Translations under genes and position numbers: made by a program
Part shown: positions 25,129-37,485 of the stretch, piece by piece
Layout of the letters: each line of letters starts with the position of its first letter
Numbering within the stretch: position 1 is the first letter of the stretch
Notes under the pieces: generated by a model
What the model was told of the DNA's origin: nothing
The model's input: only the letters and a program-made list of their open reading frames with translations
Databases searched by the model: none
DNA from: Microplitis mediator
Lineage: Eukaryota > Arthropoda > Insecta > Hymenoptera > Braconidae
Assembly: GCF_029852145.1 (NCBI RefSeq)
Contig: NC_079971.1
Span: 15,030,667-15,094,666 of the forward strand
DNA: 64,000 nt
Reading direction: 5' to 3'

Positions 25129-26154
25129 TTAGTTTTTTGGGTGAAGCTGCAATAGCTTATTAATGTCACTTTGAGATGAAATGATGTGGACAAGTGCATC
25201 GTCATTGAGCTTAGCAAAGATCGTGTCATTTTTGGCCCAGATGTATTTAAATCCCAGCGGTTTCAGCAATTTTTTCGATTCGCCAAGAAGCTTCAAAGTT
25301 CTGCTGGTTAAAAGCTCATTAACATAAATACTAAAATCACTGTACAGAATAAGTTTCAGATCACTGTTAGCAGGTAGGCCGGTAACTGCCGTCCACTTGA
25401 GTTGACCATACTTCTTCTTGGCATTGATGATCCTAGACACAGTAATCACATCAGCGCACTTGATGGCAATAGAAATACGTTTGTTACTCGCAGAGCTAGG
25501 TGGCCGTAACAAAGCAGGAGTATCCGAAGATGTTGAGGGTGGTACATTCGAAACTGCTTCGCGTCTCAAGCATCTGACATTAGAGGAGTCAAGACCAGGC
25601 ACATTGACATTGAGAGTAGCAAGTACTGCTTGCGTGAGCCTATAGTAGTTCTTAAAAAGGTCATTGTCCGGAAAACCAGATTTGACCACTTCAGTGCAGC
25701 CTGATAATCTCCCAAGAGCTTTTTGTATACATTACGTATTAGCATTGGTAGCAGCAGTTAATAAGGTCATTTGTGAATTAGAAGTAGATGATGATCCAGC
25801 AACAGAGGTTTGCTCGAGCCTATCAAGTCGAGAAATGACATCAGATAGCACAACTTTGAACTCAGTGTTTTCCGACTTAAGCTCTGAAGTTGATTTTTTA
25901 AGTTCAGAAATATCATGATTATAGGCTTCCAGCTTGTCATTTATACTAGGCAGTTCTTTTAATAGATTGCTATGAACTTCAAGTACTTCTTTTATTGAAT
26001 TAATACCTGCTGCAATCGTGGCAATAGAAGGCTGACGACCAGTTGGTTTTTTAGGAGGTGGTATAAGTTCCCGATCATCACGCGGTCTGCCGCGCTTAGA
26101 TGAACTGGATGACTTATCCGAGGAGTTAGAATCAATATGATCAATACCATCCAT
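25129..26154 (-). pseudogene. ORF1 (coiled coil plus nucleic-acid-binding C-terminus) with one stop
   Basis: The first part (26154-25732, 140 aa) has a Ser/Lys-rich start and a predicted coiled coil, with hydrophobic residues at heptad spacing across ELKKSTSELKSENTEFK and DVISRLDRLEQ. After an in-frame TAA at 25732-25734 the same frame stays open to 25129, ending in GFKYIWAKNDTIFAKLNDD, the C-terminal signature of ORF1 proteins in several non-LTR clades. The protein is an RNA chaperone/particle component. Its end overlaps the start of the endonuclease frame. Confidence 0.75.
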
Positions 26155-26160
26155 ATTACA

Positions 26161-26814
26161 AAGTTAGACTCAAGATGGCGTTGGTTGATTGTACTTATAT
26201 CGATCTTGAAGAATTACAATCAGTTTGGATCAGAGTACAACCAGCTCACTGCAGATGGCGCGTAGCTACTATTCTCACTTGAATGAGGTGTCACAAGTAT
26301 GGCAAACCCACTATAGATGGTGCTCCAGTAGCATAAGCAGATGGATAATAAAAAATGAACACCAACCTCAAAATCCAGAAACCCAAAAGAAAATTGATGA
26401 AATAAATATAAAACAGGCCTCAAAAAGTAATTAATAATATCTCACAAGCGAGACCTGCTATTTAGGCAAGCAGAGTAACTGAAACAGAAAATGCCCGGGG
26501 GCAAATTATGCAGAATCGAGCACCAAAAGACAGAGCACAAAAAAACACACACTGTAATACTTACAGAGAGAGAGAGAGAGGACTACTAGACCGCGGTTCA
26601 ACTGTCATCCATCCAGGTGTTGTCGAAGCATCTGAGATAGGTGTACAGAACTCACGATTTGTGAGGACTCTGTGCATCTCGGGTGTCAGTCCGAAGTTAG
26701 GTTAGTGTGAGAATGTGTGAAGAATGGACGAATTAATGTAAACTAAACTGGGTGTCTTCTTAGGGAGGCAGGGGAAAGAGTACCACGTCCCCTCTTGACC
26801 AAGTGATATGTCGA
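26161..26814. other. No gene recognised
   Basis: This stretch contains the probable 5' UTR of the preceding minus-strand element and a short (GA)n run at ~26565-26580. No supported coding frame. Confidence 0.5.
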
Positions 26815-27112
26815 TCAATACAAAATTGGTACTATGGGGGGCCCATTCCAAGCCCCACTTCGACCAGAGTCTCTTTACTTCATGAGATGGAAGGAGTGCT
26901 GTGGGCCCACGTGAGGTCGGACTCGTAGTGGCTGTGGTTAGAGATCACACGCAATGAGGATTTTTTATTATACCTCCGGTTAATGTCCACTCTTGGTTTC
27001 GGCCGAGAATGTCGCTTAAAGCGTAGAAGATGCGGATTTCGCAACGCGAATATGCCTGAAAGGGTGAGGTCTTGGCTTCCGGTTGGCGGAGGCGGACTTA
27101 GGTCCACGTTAC
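26815..27112 (-). repeat. Fragment of LTR family L3
   Basis: The reverse complement aligns with 39303-39600 inside the solo LTR at 38895-40380. Shared stretches include AGTCCGC, CCGCCAACCGGAAGCC, ACCAAGAGTGGACATT, AACCACAGCCAC and AAAGAGACTCTGG. It is GC-richer than its surroundings. Only this internal segment is present. Confidence 0.75.
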
Positions 27113-27439
27113 AATAATTGATTAATTTCCCTTTTTTATGAGCTTTTCAAGCTCAAAAGGGTTACGTTTTATGTTGAAGTTTAAAAATTTAAAGTCTAAA
27201 ATAATTAATGAATGAGCGTTTTTTATATTTGTTCACAATCATGTTCAATAATTAGTTCAAAAATAAGTATTTACGTGATACGTTGTATCTATATCGTGTA
27301 AGTATATCGCGCTACGAGCAAAAATGGCGATTTTTAGCCGGTAACTTCCAATCACTTATATAAAGAAGAACATATTAGTTTTGAGTAATTTTGTTCAGTA
27401 ATTATGATGTTATTCAATAAATAAAGCAGATATTGATTA

Positions 27440-27806
27440 AACGTTTATTATTCCGTCGACGATATCATTCGAACGGATCATCTGATTGGGATGTTCTTGG
27501 CAGCAATCGAATGCTTTTATCGAGTTCTAGAGCTGACTAGATTTTGGAATTGATCGATTTAATAGTTTCCAAAATATTCACGAAAAACGAATGAAAAACT
27601 ATTTTTTACCATTCTTTCGTCGACGATATCTCTCGGACAGATTATCCGATTGAGAAGTTTGAGGTAGTAATCGGCGCGTTTCATTAAGGTCTAGAGCTGA
27701 TAAAATTTTGGGAATGATTGATTTAGTCGTTTCGACGATATTTGCAAAAAACCGCAAGAGCCATCTAAATCGGTGCATTCATTGAAAAGATATGAGAGGT
27801 TTACAT

Positions 27807-27860
<54 letters not shown>

Positions 27861-28059
27861 TCACACATACATACATACATACAGAAATCGCTCAGAAAAT
27901 GTCAGAATAGCATCCTAGCACCTTCAAACGTCGTCATATGATGAAAACCCGATTTTTTAAAATCGGGGTGAAACCAATAACTTCCCGAATTTTTTGAAAA
28001 TCATCGATTTTCTCACTGGGAAGTTAAGAAAAATATTGCTCTGAAATGAACCACCCTAA
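27440..28059. repeat. Element arm with tandem 160-bp units, (CA)n tract and CACCCTAA end
   Basis: A ~160 bp unit, marked by CGTCGACGATATC and TCTAGAGCTGA, occurs twice (27450-27600 and 27610-27750). It is followed by a (CA)n tract at 27808-27857 and a hairpin-prone block (AATCATCGATTTTCTCA). The terminus is CCACCCTAA. The segment 27750-28059 is repeated inverted at 41734-42125, so the two flank everything between them. 27113-27440 contains nothing recognisable. Confidence 0.7.
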
Positions 28060-28073
28060 TATATATATATATA

Positions 28074-29332
28074 TTAGGGTGCTCCGTTTAAAACAAAAAA
28101 ATTTTTTTTCGTTCCCCATCAAAAATCTTGTTCTACATGTAAAAATAAAAATTCAGTGAAATTTTGAGCTCTTAATAACAATTTTAAGAACTGGAACAAC
28201 GTCGTTGAAGTTTTATCATGCTAAAAGCATGTTAATTTTGATTCTTTTCTTTTTATCGAATAAAACTCAGCCCCATATTCACGTATCTTATCGGTTCAAA
28301 GTTTTCTGGGAAGAGAATTGTATGCTCTTTGAAAAATCCGATATGTACTTAGCAGTACCTTCAACTACCGCCCTCGTGGAAGCTCTGAAAGTCTAATTTC
28401 CTACGAAATTAGTGGTTTTTTGTTGTTAACTTGTAAACGGTTGACTTTTGAGAAAAAAAGTACACAACATATTTTGTAGGAAACTTAGTCTTCTACAAAA
28501 AAGTTCTTACAAGTAAAAATTCTAAAATCAATATTTAAAAAGAGATATGAACTTTAACTAAATGAAATTCAAAATTTTAGCTAAATGTCAATGTTTAATA
28601 CTATAAAATACATTCAGTGATTAACTTATGGTAAGTATCAATTAATGTATATTTATATAAAATATAAAATGCCCGTAATTATTCATTGAAATTTTTCTCA
28701 AGTACCAACCTCAATTGACATTCTTTTCAAAAATTGAATGATTAAAACACAGGTTTAAAGAATCTCGTACGAATTTCCAATTTTCTTGGGACCTAACAGA
28801 TGGATTATGTTCGAAAAAACATGTTTTATGTAATGGTTTTTAATTGTAAAGTTCATATATCTTTTTAAATATTGATTTTAGAGATTTAACTTATAAAAAC
28901 TTTTTTTGTAGAAGACTAAATTTCCTACAAAAAATGTCATGTACTTTTTTTTCCAAAAGTCAACCGTTTATAAGTTAACAACAAAAAAACACTAATTTCG
29001 TAGGAAATTAGACTTTCAGAGCTTCCACGAGGGCGGTAGTTGAAGGTACTGCTAAGTACATATCGGATTTTTCAAACAGCATACAATTCTCTTCCCAGAA
29101 AACTTTGAACCGATAAGATACGTGAATATGGGGCTGAGTTTTATTCGATAAAAAGAAAAGAATCAAAATTTACATGCTTTTAGCATGATAAAACTTCAGC
29201 GACGTTGTTCCAGTTCTTAAAATTGTTATTAAGAGCTCAAAATTTCACTGAATTTTTATTTTTACATGTAGAACAAGATTTTTGATGGGGAACGAAAAAA
29301 AATTTTTTTGTTTTAAACGGAGCACCCTAATA
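28074..29332. repeat. Foldback element FB2 (1259 bp)
   Basis: It starts TTAGGGTGCTCCG and ends CGGAGCACCCTAA, flanked by TA tracts. The arms (28074-28600 and ~28800-29332) are almost identical in reverse complement. The ~230 bp spacer shows no ORF. Both arms contain CTCGTGGAAGCTCTGAAAGT or its reverse. No transposase; non-autonomous. Confidence 0.88.
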
Positions 29333-29345
29333 TATATATATATAT

Positions 29346-30110
29346 CGCGTTACAGATGCCATAAGGGCATATACCGGCAAAAGGTCCTGGTGAAAAGCCA
29401 TAAGGGCATATACAAAATTTTTTTTCGGGAATCGACGTAGTTTTGTCCGAAATGTGGAGAAATGCTAAAAAAAATTTTATATGCCCTTATGGCTTCCGTG
29501 ACCCACTTCGGATGCCAGAAGGGCATAGCAAAAAAATTTTTTTTCGGGAATAGATGTATTTTCATCCGAAATGTGCAGAAATGCAAAACAAATATTTTAT
29601 ATGCCCTTATGGCTCCCGGGACCCACCTCGGATGCCATAAGGGCATATAAAAAAAATTCTATTATTTTTTCTAAGTCCAAGAAAATTTTTAGTTAGGCAA
29701 AAATTTTTTTTTTGCATTTCTACACGTTTCATACAAAAGTACGTTGATTCCCAAAAAAAAATTTTTTTGCTATGCCCTTATGGCTCCCGGGACCCACCTC
29801 GGATGCCATAAGGGCATATAAAAAAAATTCTGTTATTTTTTCTAAGTCCAAGAAAATTTTTAGTTAAGCGAAAATTTTTTTTTCGCATTTCTGCACGTTT
29901 CATATAAATGTACGTTGATTCCTGGAAAAAAGTTTTTTTGCTATGCCCTTGTGGCTCCCGGGACCCACCTCGGATGCCATAAGGGCATATAAAAAAAATT
30001 TTTTTTTGGGAATCAACGTATTTTTGTATGAAACGTGCAGAAACGTAATAAAAATTTTCTCCCCAAATCAAAAAATTTTTTTTGGACTGAAAAAAAATAA
30101 TTTTCAAAAT
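29346..30110. repeat. Left subterminal array of the 7.9 kb transposon
   Basis: Ten copies of GCCATAAGGGCATAT or its reverse, with one- to two-base drift, are arranged mainly as inverted pairs that could each fold into a hairpin. The right array (36750-37228) has seven. Such clustered subterminal motifs are usually transposase-binding sites; that role is inferred. Short frames running through here are repeat shadows. Confidence 0.8.
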
Positions 30111-31271
30111 AAAAAATCTTAATTATGAGAGAATATTTTTTTGTAATTCTTTAAGGTGCAGGCAAAAATACGTTGATTAACGAAAAATATTTTTTCTTTG
30201 TAATTTGAACTTTTTTTTATCTTAAAACGGAAAGAAATTCATAATTAATTTATTCTTGAAATGAAAAATTTTTTTTTATCAACAAATTGATATAGTTAGC
30301 AAAAATATTCTAACTGTAATGTCTTTTTTGATTTTATTCATAGATTTAATTTTTGAATTTGAATTTTCGCGCCAGTTAATAATGTTATGGCGGCTATCTG
30401 CGCGACCTCGGCGCGCAATATTATTTTGCACTAAATTGTTCCCAATAGTTTTTGAATTTTGAATTCTCATTTTCCCGTAAAAATTATGATACTGAAGTTA
30501 GCAGACGTCTAAAAATTTTTGATTTTTTTTTTAATTAAATAACAACTAAAAGAATATTTCTAAAAAATTGCACTTGTAGTTTTTCAAGTTTTTGAAATGT
30601 GACAATTTTTTTTTTAATTTTTTAATTGAAATTTTTTCAATAAAAAATTTCTAAAAATTTTGAAATGTCAGCTAACTTCATTTTCATCAAAAATTTTGAT
30701 TGGTATAGTAGCTCTGTAACCACTGTATTATGTTTTTAACATGCGTAGTACAACTTTTGTTTTTCCTTAACTTAAGCATTCGCGCTCGCAGCCATCTTGT
30801 GTTCTGTGCGACTCTATCTATCACCTACGTAACTAAGTTCAAATGATTTGAAATTACAGCAGTGTTGTTGACAAAAGTACTTTATTTTTTAAAAAAAGTT
30901 TATTCATATATTCTTATTTAATTACCTAACTCATAAAGAAATTAAAGTTTCGTTTAAATTCACCGTTTGTTACAAACATATTTTTGTAGACATCTGATAT
31001 TCAATGTATATAGTGTCAAAAGTGTAAATATTGTGAATAGTTAAAATAATGTAAATATTATAAATAGTGTAAATAGTGAAAACAGTGTAAATTGCATAAA
31101 TAGTGTAAATAGTTAAAACAGTGTAAATAGTGAAAACAATGTAAATTGTTTAAATAGTGTCGATAGTGATAGTTACATGCCTCTGACATTTTTTTAGTGT
31201 AGTTTTGTTTGTGTTAATTCGAATTATTATTATTATTTATTTATAATTTTCGTGTAACATTTCATTGTAAA

Positions 31272-34200
31272 ATGTCAGAACTGCCTAGAAGTGATTCTTC
31301 ATTTTTGGTTGCAAGAATCCCTCGTAAACGACAAAGAATTGACTCCAACTTAGAGGATAATGTAATTGTGAGTGGTGACGAAAGTGACGAATCATACGTA
31401 GAAAGTCCTGATATGTTCAGTGATGATGACTATGATTTTGTGCGTGAATCATCTCGTTTATCTTTGAGAGAAGTTCAGGATTATGATTCGAACAATAATG
31501 TCAACAACGATGAGTTGAATGAAAATTTCATTAAAGAAACATCTTCAGAAAGTTCTGATTCTGAAGATGATTTAAATGATGACTCGGAATTTGAGGACAA
31601 TTTAGACATCGAAGACCCTAGCTCTTCTGAAGAAATAAATGATCAAACTCCAGTACCTGAAGAAGCTGAAATAAATCAACCTTCTTGTTCAACTTCCCTA
31701 CCGGAAACTGTTAAAGCTGAAACTAACCGGAAGCGGAATAGAATTGCTCAACCTTCAAAATGGTTGAAAAATATTAGAATTCAGAAACGAAACCATGGAC
31801 TTGAGTACACGAAGGTGACTGGGGAAATACGGCCTGCCAGAAGAATGAAATCGCCATGTAAATGTAAAAGTAACTGTTCTTCACTGATACCTGAAGAGCA
31901 GCGGAGACAAATTTTTGAGTCTTATTGGGAAATTGGCAATGTGAACCGTCAACGCGACTTATTGGGAAAATTAATGATAGTAAAACAAACAAATAGCAAA
32001 ACACGCCGGAAGTAAGTTTTTAAATTTGACTCCGTAAATTCGTTTCTATAAATATCTGACCTCCTGACTATAATGTCATATAGGAAATTTTCTATGCACA
32101 AAAAAATTTCACTTGAGCCAAGAAAATATTTTTCTCTCCAATTATTTTCTTGAGCAAAAAAAAATTTTTTTTTACACAAAAAATTTCACTTATTCCATTA
32201 AAATTAATTCTCTTGCTTTACAAAATACGTATCTTGATCCAAAGAAATTTATTTGAGTCAAGTTAATTTTTTTATCAGTGTATCTATTTATTTGTTTAAT
32301 TATTTTTCCTCTATCATTTCAGATTTTTCATCGAATATCGATTTAAGGTTAATCAATCTTACATATCTATATGCAAAGATTTTTTCTTAAGAACACTTGA
32401 TATATCCCCAAAAATGACCCGAATAGCTTTAGAAAAAGAACGCCGAAGCCAAAATGGTTCATTGTCACCAGATCGTCGAGGTCGCCATGAGCCTGCGAAT
32501 AAACTTTCCGCTGAAGATATTGCCGGGATCCATGACCATCTTAATCTCCTTCCGAAAGTACCAGCTCATTGGTGTAGGCGAGACACGAGCAAAATATTTT
32601 TGGAAGGTTTCAATACAAAGCGTTCTTTATATCAACTTTACATTGGTTATGCTCAAGAGCATAACTTGCGTATAGGGTGTGAGAGGACGTACCTTAAAAA
32701 GATTGCTGAGCTGAATATTGGATTCCATCAGCCCAGAAAAGACCAGTGTTGGTGTGCCGGATTTGATCGACTCTCCGCAGATGACAAAGCGGAAAAACAA
32801 GAAGAATATGATCTTCACCTTCGCCGAAAGGTAGCAGCTCGGAATGAAAAAAATAAGGACACCCAAGCATCGAAAGTAACTCCTACAGTTCTAACTGCCG
32901 TTTTTGATATGGAAGCAATTTTGTACTCCCCATTTTTTAAGACCAAGGAATTATTTTATAAGCGGAAATTAGCCACACACAATTTCACGATTTTCAACTT
33001 AAAAAATAGTCAAGGTAAGTCAAAGGCCTATTTTTCAAACGAAGTTTTCTGCACAGTAAAAAATTTTGCGTCATTGCGTCAAGAAACTTAGTGCTAAAAA
33101 TTTGTTTGTTAAATATTTAACACTCTTATGTTTAAATTTAACACTTATTCTGTTTAATCAACACAAAAAATTGTTAAATATTTAACACTAAATTTTTTAA
33201 TGCAATGACAAAATTTTTTACTGTGTGTAAAAGTAGTTTTTTTTATACTGAGAAAAAATTTTTCTTAAAAAAATAGGCATTGTTGTGTCTAGAAATTAAT
33301 TCGTTGAAAATTTTCGACGAATTAATTTATGTCACAATGATGTCTACTTTTTTAAGAGTAAAAAAAAAACTCTAAACAAAAAACATCGTTTGAAAAACTG
33401 GCCTTCAATTTATCGAATAAAAAGACAATTAATAAAAGGAAAATTTCTTGACTGGAGAACAAAATTATTAGCTCAAGAAAATTTTCGGGTGTCTGAAGGA
33501 AGACTGAAGTTGTGTTGCCCAAAGTAAAAATTTTTCTTGAAATTCTATTCGTGATGGAAGTCATTTTTTCTTAATTCAAATTATCAAATACTTGATACAA
33601 TAAATTTTTATATTTGATCAAGATGTTTAAATACTTTAGGAAAGCAGTGCGACCTACTTCAGCTGAGAAAAAAATTTTCTCAGCTTGAGAAAACTTTTCT
33701 CTTGAATATTTGATACCCATTTAATATTATTGTAGCGTGCAATTATACATGTTGAATGAAAAAAAATGATGAAATATTATTTTATCTTCTTATTTGTGTA
33801 AAAAAAATTTTTTTTTCGCTTAAGAAAATAATTAGGAAGAAAAATATTTTCTTGGCTCAAGTGAACCTTTTTTTTTTCTGTGCAGAAAAAAAAAATTTAT
33901 TACTCAAGGATAAATTTTTTTGTCCCAAAAAAACTAAAAACTTTTTGAATGTAGTCGAATTTTCTTGAACCAACTCCAAAATAACAGGTTTCTCAAACAT
34001 TTTCATAGCGCCATAGTTTTGTTTCTTTCTGTATTTATTTCTGAAATTTAATATGCAATATTTGGTGAACATATATCTTCAATAGGTTATTGTTACATGT
34101 GGTCTGAAAAACATGGTAACAAAGGATCACAAGAAGTTGCAACATGTGTAATGAAGTTTATTCGAGAAGAGGTTCCTGATGGAGTGAAAACATTGAATTT

Positions 34201-36411
34201 ATTCGCTGACAACTGCGCAGGTATTGAATTTTATTAATGCTTCTCAGGTAAAAAAAATTATATATGATTCTATAGAATTTAATTTATTTGAAGGTAATCA
34301 TTTAATTTATTAAATTTTAAAAAATATTTTTCAACAGTTAATAAATATCGTGTTGAGTGAATTTGTTTTGCCTGCAATGTCATGTGATATGAAGATTGCT
34401 TATATACAAAAATCATCTTCATTAATTCCTAGGAATTCCTATTTTATTTGACAATTATAATAAAAATTGCATGACTCGTAATGCATTTTAGAGAAAATGA
34501 ATTTCTTGATTCAAGAAAAAATTACTGATCTAAGAAATATTTTCTCATGTGTTAAATTAACTCACAGACGTGTAAGAAATTTAACATACACGGTAAAAAA
34601 TTTTTCGTCATTGTGTAAAGTGTTAAAATTTGTGTGTAGAATATTACACTCTAGTGTGTAGAATTTAAGATTCTCATGTGTTGACTTAATGATTTAACAT
34701 ATGAGAGTGTTAAATTCTACACACTAAAGAGTAATATTCTACATACAAATTTTAATACTCTACACAATGATCAAAAATTTTTTACTGTGTATTAATTATT
34801 CGATTTCTTACTGCGTAACTAACTAAAATACTAAAAAAAAAAAAATTATAAATTTTTCTCCTCGACGGGCGGAAAGCGTCAACTTTCGTCCCGCTGTGCA
34901 AAACGAAGTTGCCGCTTTCCGCCTCCGTCGAGGAGAAAAATAGCATACACTCCTCGGGAAGTAAATAAGAAAGCCTCAGATCACATGTTTGTTGACCTCG
35001 GCTTCGCCTCGGCCAACAATTACATGTGATCTGAGACATTTCTTACTTTCCTTCCCTCGGTGTGTAATATACTATTGTACTCCTTCATTTCCCTTTACCT
35101 TTTAGGCCAGAATAAAAATTCGATTGTTGTGTCGATGTTGGGTGTTGCGGTTCAAGAACATTCAACATTAGAAGAAATCAATTTGAAGTTCTTAGAAACG
35201 GGCCACACATATATGGAATGCGACACAATGCATTCAGTGATTGAACGTGCTTACAGAGATAAAAAAGTGTTTGCTCCACAAGATTGGGTGAAAATTGTTC
35301 GTCAAGCAAAACAAACTGGAGCGCAATATAATGTTCAGGTTTTGCAATTTAACCAATTTTTAAATTATAAAGATTTAAAGGACAAAGTAAGTATTTTACA
35401 TTGAGGAAAAAAATTTCTTTCGAAAAAAATGTGCATTCTTGTGACAAGAAATAAGATTACTGAAAATTTATTTCTTGCCACAACAGCGCCCATTTTTTTT
35501 TCAAAAGAAATTTTTACGCTCAATATTTAAAAACAAACTAGATGTTTCTAATAGTCTCTCTTGTACCAGACTAAGTATTTTATTAAATTCGGATATGAAA
35601 TTTTATCAATAAATTATTACTATATCATTTTTATGATTGAAAAACATGATAAATATATTTTTCAGATGATACCATCTAATCTGCGCTTTCGTGATGGCTC
35701 TAAAGTTCTGTGGAAGTCAGGAAAATGTTTTCAAGTAAAGCGCAGTCAAAAACGGTAAGATTTTTACTGCACTGATAAAACAATTAACTTGGCTCAGGAG
35801 AAAAATTCATACATCAACAATACCGTTTTAAAGAAAATTAATTTTTTGATTCAATACAAAAAATTATATATTTATGAACAAAATTCTTGGATCAAGAATT
35901 ATTTATTATTTCAACGATTTTTTCTTTTAATGAAAAAAAAAAAATTTCTTAAGAAATTGTTTTCTCGGTTGAAAACTTTTTTTTTTTTTTTAACTTTTTT
36001 ATCAGTGTGAAAAATTTTTATTCAGATTAAGTTTTGTAATCAAATTTTTTTAGATGTATTTATATCAAAAATGAATACTGGGAAGATTTTAAAGTGGTAA
36101 TTTTAAATAAGTCATTTAAAATTAGAAATGTGGATCAATTATATACTGAGCTAATACCAATCTCGACAGCAAAGTACAAAGACTTGCAATACTTTTGTGA
36201 GTCAAAGACGATACCGAAACATTACCACAAGTATTATAGAACTTTACCACACAATCAAGGTAATTGGAGCTACTTTTTTCATACCACTTAATAGTAGAAC
36301 AAAAGAATTGTATTTATTTGATGCAAAATTAATGTGATACTTTATTCATTTCTTTCAGACGACAATAATGATGAGGCAGATAATGATGGCGTTGGTCAAG
36401 CTCCAAAATAA
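31272..36411 (+). CDS. Spliced DDE-type transposase, 731 aa, seven exons
   Basis: Exons: 31272-32011, 32323-33014, 34086-34220, 35106-35386, 35666-35754, 36054-36259, 36359-36411. Every junction is GT-AG (mostly GTAAGT/TTTYAG). The phases (2,1,1,0,2,1) join into one open frame from ATG to TAA. The N-terminus (~150 residues) is acidic and Ser-rich, followed by a Cys cluster (PCKCKSNCSSLI). Exon 2 begins FFIEYRFKV, then has CKDFFLRTLDIS, a helix-turn-helix-like middle and TAVFDMEAILYSP. Exons 3-4 carry LNLFADNCAGQNKNS and GHTYMECDTMHSVIE. The Asp of FDME, the Asp of ADNCAG and the Asp/Glu of CDTMHSVIE are candidate catalytic acids. The family is a multicopy insect protein group with the ADNCxGQNKN motif; I cannot name its superfamily with certainty. 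Its position inside matching TIRs supports transposase. Confidence 0.82.
33052..33225. mobile_element. Palindromic MITE in transposase intron 2 (174 bp)
   Basis: Ends are CACAGTAAAAAATTTTGCG and TGACAAAATTTTTTACTGTG. The interior repeats TTAAATATTTAACAC in both orientations. No coding content. Confidence 0.75.
34588..34790. mobile_element. Palindromic MITE in transposase intron 3 (203 bp)
   Basis: Ends ACACGGTAAAAAATTTTTCG and AAAAATTTTTTACTGTGT belong to the same family as the 33052 copy. The two arms are inverted along the whole length, centred near 34690. Confidence 0.78.
34853..35076 (+). repeat. Twin-hairpin element, copy B (224 bp)
   Basis: It is nearly identical to copy A (6672-6896). 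The hairpin 1 base is complete here: CTCCTCGACG pairs with CGTCGAGGAG. Hairpin 2 has one mismatch in the GGGAAGTAAA stem. It sits in the third intron of the transposase gene, on that gene's sense strand, ending 29 bases before the exon 4 acceptor. Confidence 0.86.
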
Positions 36412-37485
36412 ATTAAGAAATTTTTAAATTTAGATTATTTCTAGGTGTAGAAAATAAAGAAAAATTAATAATGGCCAAGAAATATATTATAATTAAAAAA
36501 TTGTTAAATGGTATTAAATTTATAAATGAATTGATTTGAATAACACTAAAGAGAGTAATAAAACCATTCAGTGTTAATATTCAATTTTCGAATTCAAATT
36601 CCCATCTTCTTGACTCAGTTTCAATATTTGATAACTTATAAGGTTTATAATTTAAGACCATAACTGTATCCCTTAAATGAATTGTTTTATGTTAAAATTG
36701 ACTTCACTGAGAACTCGAAGTATGACACAAACGGGAACTTAAAATTAAAAAAATTTTGTTCTTCAAAAGTTTCACAAAAAAATTTTTGATATAGGGAAAA
36801 ATTTTTTTTTGCATTTCTGCACATTTCGGACAAAAATACATCAATTCCTGAAAAAAAATTTTTTTGATACGCCCTTATGGCATCCGAGGTGAGTCCCGGG
36901 AGCCATAAGGGCGTAGCAAAAAAAATTTTTTTCGGGAATCAACGTACTTTTGTATGAAACGTGTAGAAATGCAAAAAAAAATTTTCGCCTAACTAAAAAT
37001 TTTCTTGGACTTAGAAAAAATAACAGAATTTTTTTTATATGCCCTTATGGCATCCGAGGTGGGTCCCGGGAGCCATAAGGGCATATAAAAAAAATTTTTT
37101 TCGGGAATCGATGTATTTTCGTCCGAAATGTGCAGAAATGCAAAAAAAAAAATTTATATGCCCTTATGGTTCCGGGGTGCCATAAGGGCATATAACTTGT
37201 TATATGCCCTTATGGCATCTGTAACGCGATATATATATATATATATATATTAGGGTGTGTCATGTTGAGGCGACTTTCGTTTTTTAAAAAAAAAAAAAAA
37301 AAAAACCGGCTGAAAACTTGCAGGAAGGTGAGAAAAGAAGCCTGTTCAAAGCGGAGCTTTTAATATTAACATTTCGAGGTGCCTATTTCTGATTTCTTTT
37401 TTCCCATTTAAATAACATGGGAAAAAAAATTTTATTTTTTTTATTTTTCTAGCTCGGCATTCGCACGTCATATAAATAAGTCCGT

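Larger units (their letters stand above)
22066..26160 (-). mobile_element. CR1/jockey-supergroup non-LTR retrotransposon
   Basis: A nearly full-length element on the minus strand: a two-part ORF1 (26154-25129), an apurinic-type endonuclease and RT (25021-22263), and a 3' UTR with AATAAA. It ends in a (TCTAA)n tail at 22066-22083, abutting the R1-like element. Its own 5' boundary was not fixed. Stops and one frameshift show it is dead. Confidence 0.85.
29346..37228 (+). mobile_element. Autonomous-looking DNA transposon (7883 bp)
   Basis: The outer ends are CGCGTTACAGATGCC and GGCATCTGTAACGCG, each directly against a (TA)n tract. Subterminal regions (29346-30110 and 36750-37228) contain about 17 copies of the 15-mer GCCATAAGGGCATAT in alternating orientation. 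They are often paired around a ~20 bp spacer (TCCCGGGACCCACCTCGGAT), with GGGAATCAACGTA and TTTCGTCCGAAATGTGCAGA-type blocks between. The interior carries one spliced transposase gene (31272-36411). Two small palindromic MITEs and one twin-hairpin copy lie in its introns. Confidence 0.85.

Noticed and set aside
29350..30107. Frames with repeating MPLWHP- and FICPYGIR-type peptides
   Set aside because: These are translations of the GCCATAAGGGCATAT subterminal repeats on both strands, with no start context or codon bias.
37250..37310. TTAGGGTG ends as telomeric repeats
   Set aside because: The motif occurs once per element end beside TA tracts, not in tandem, so it is a TIR feature.
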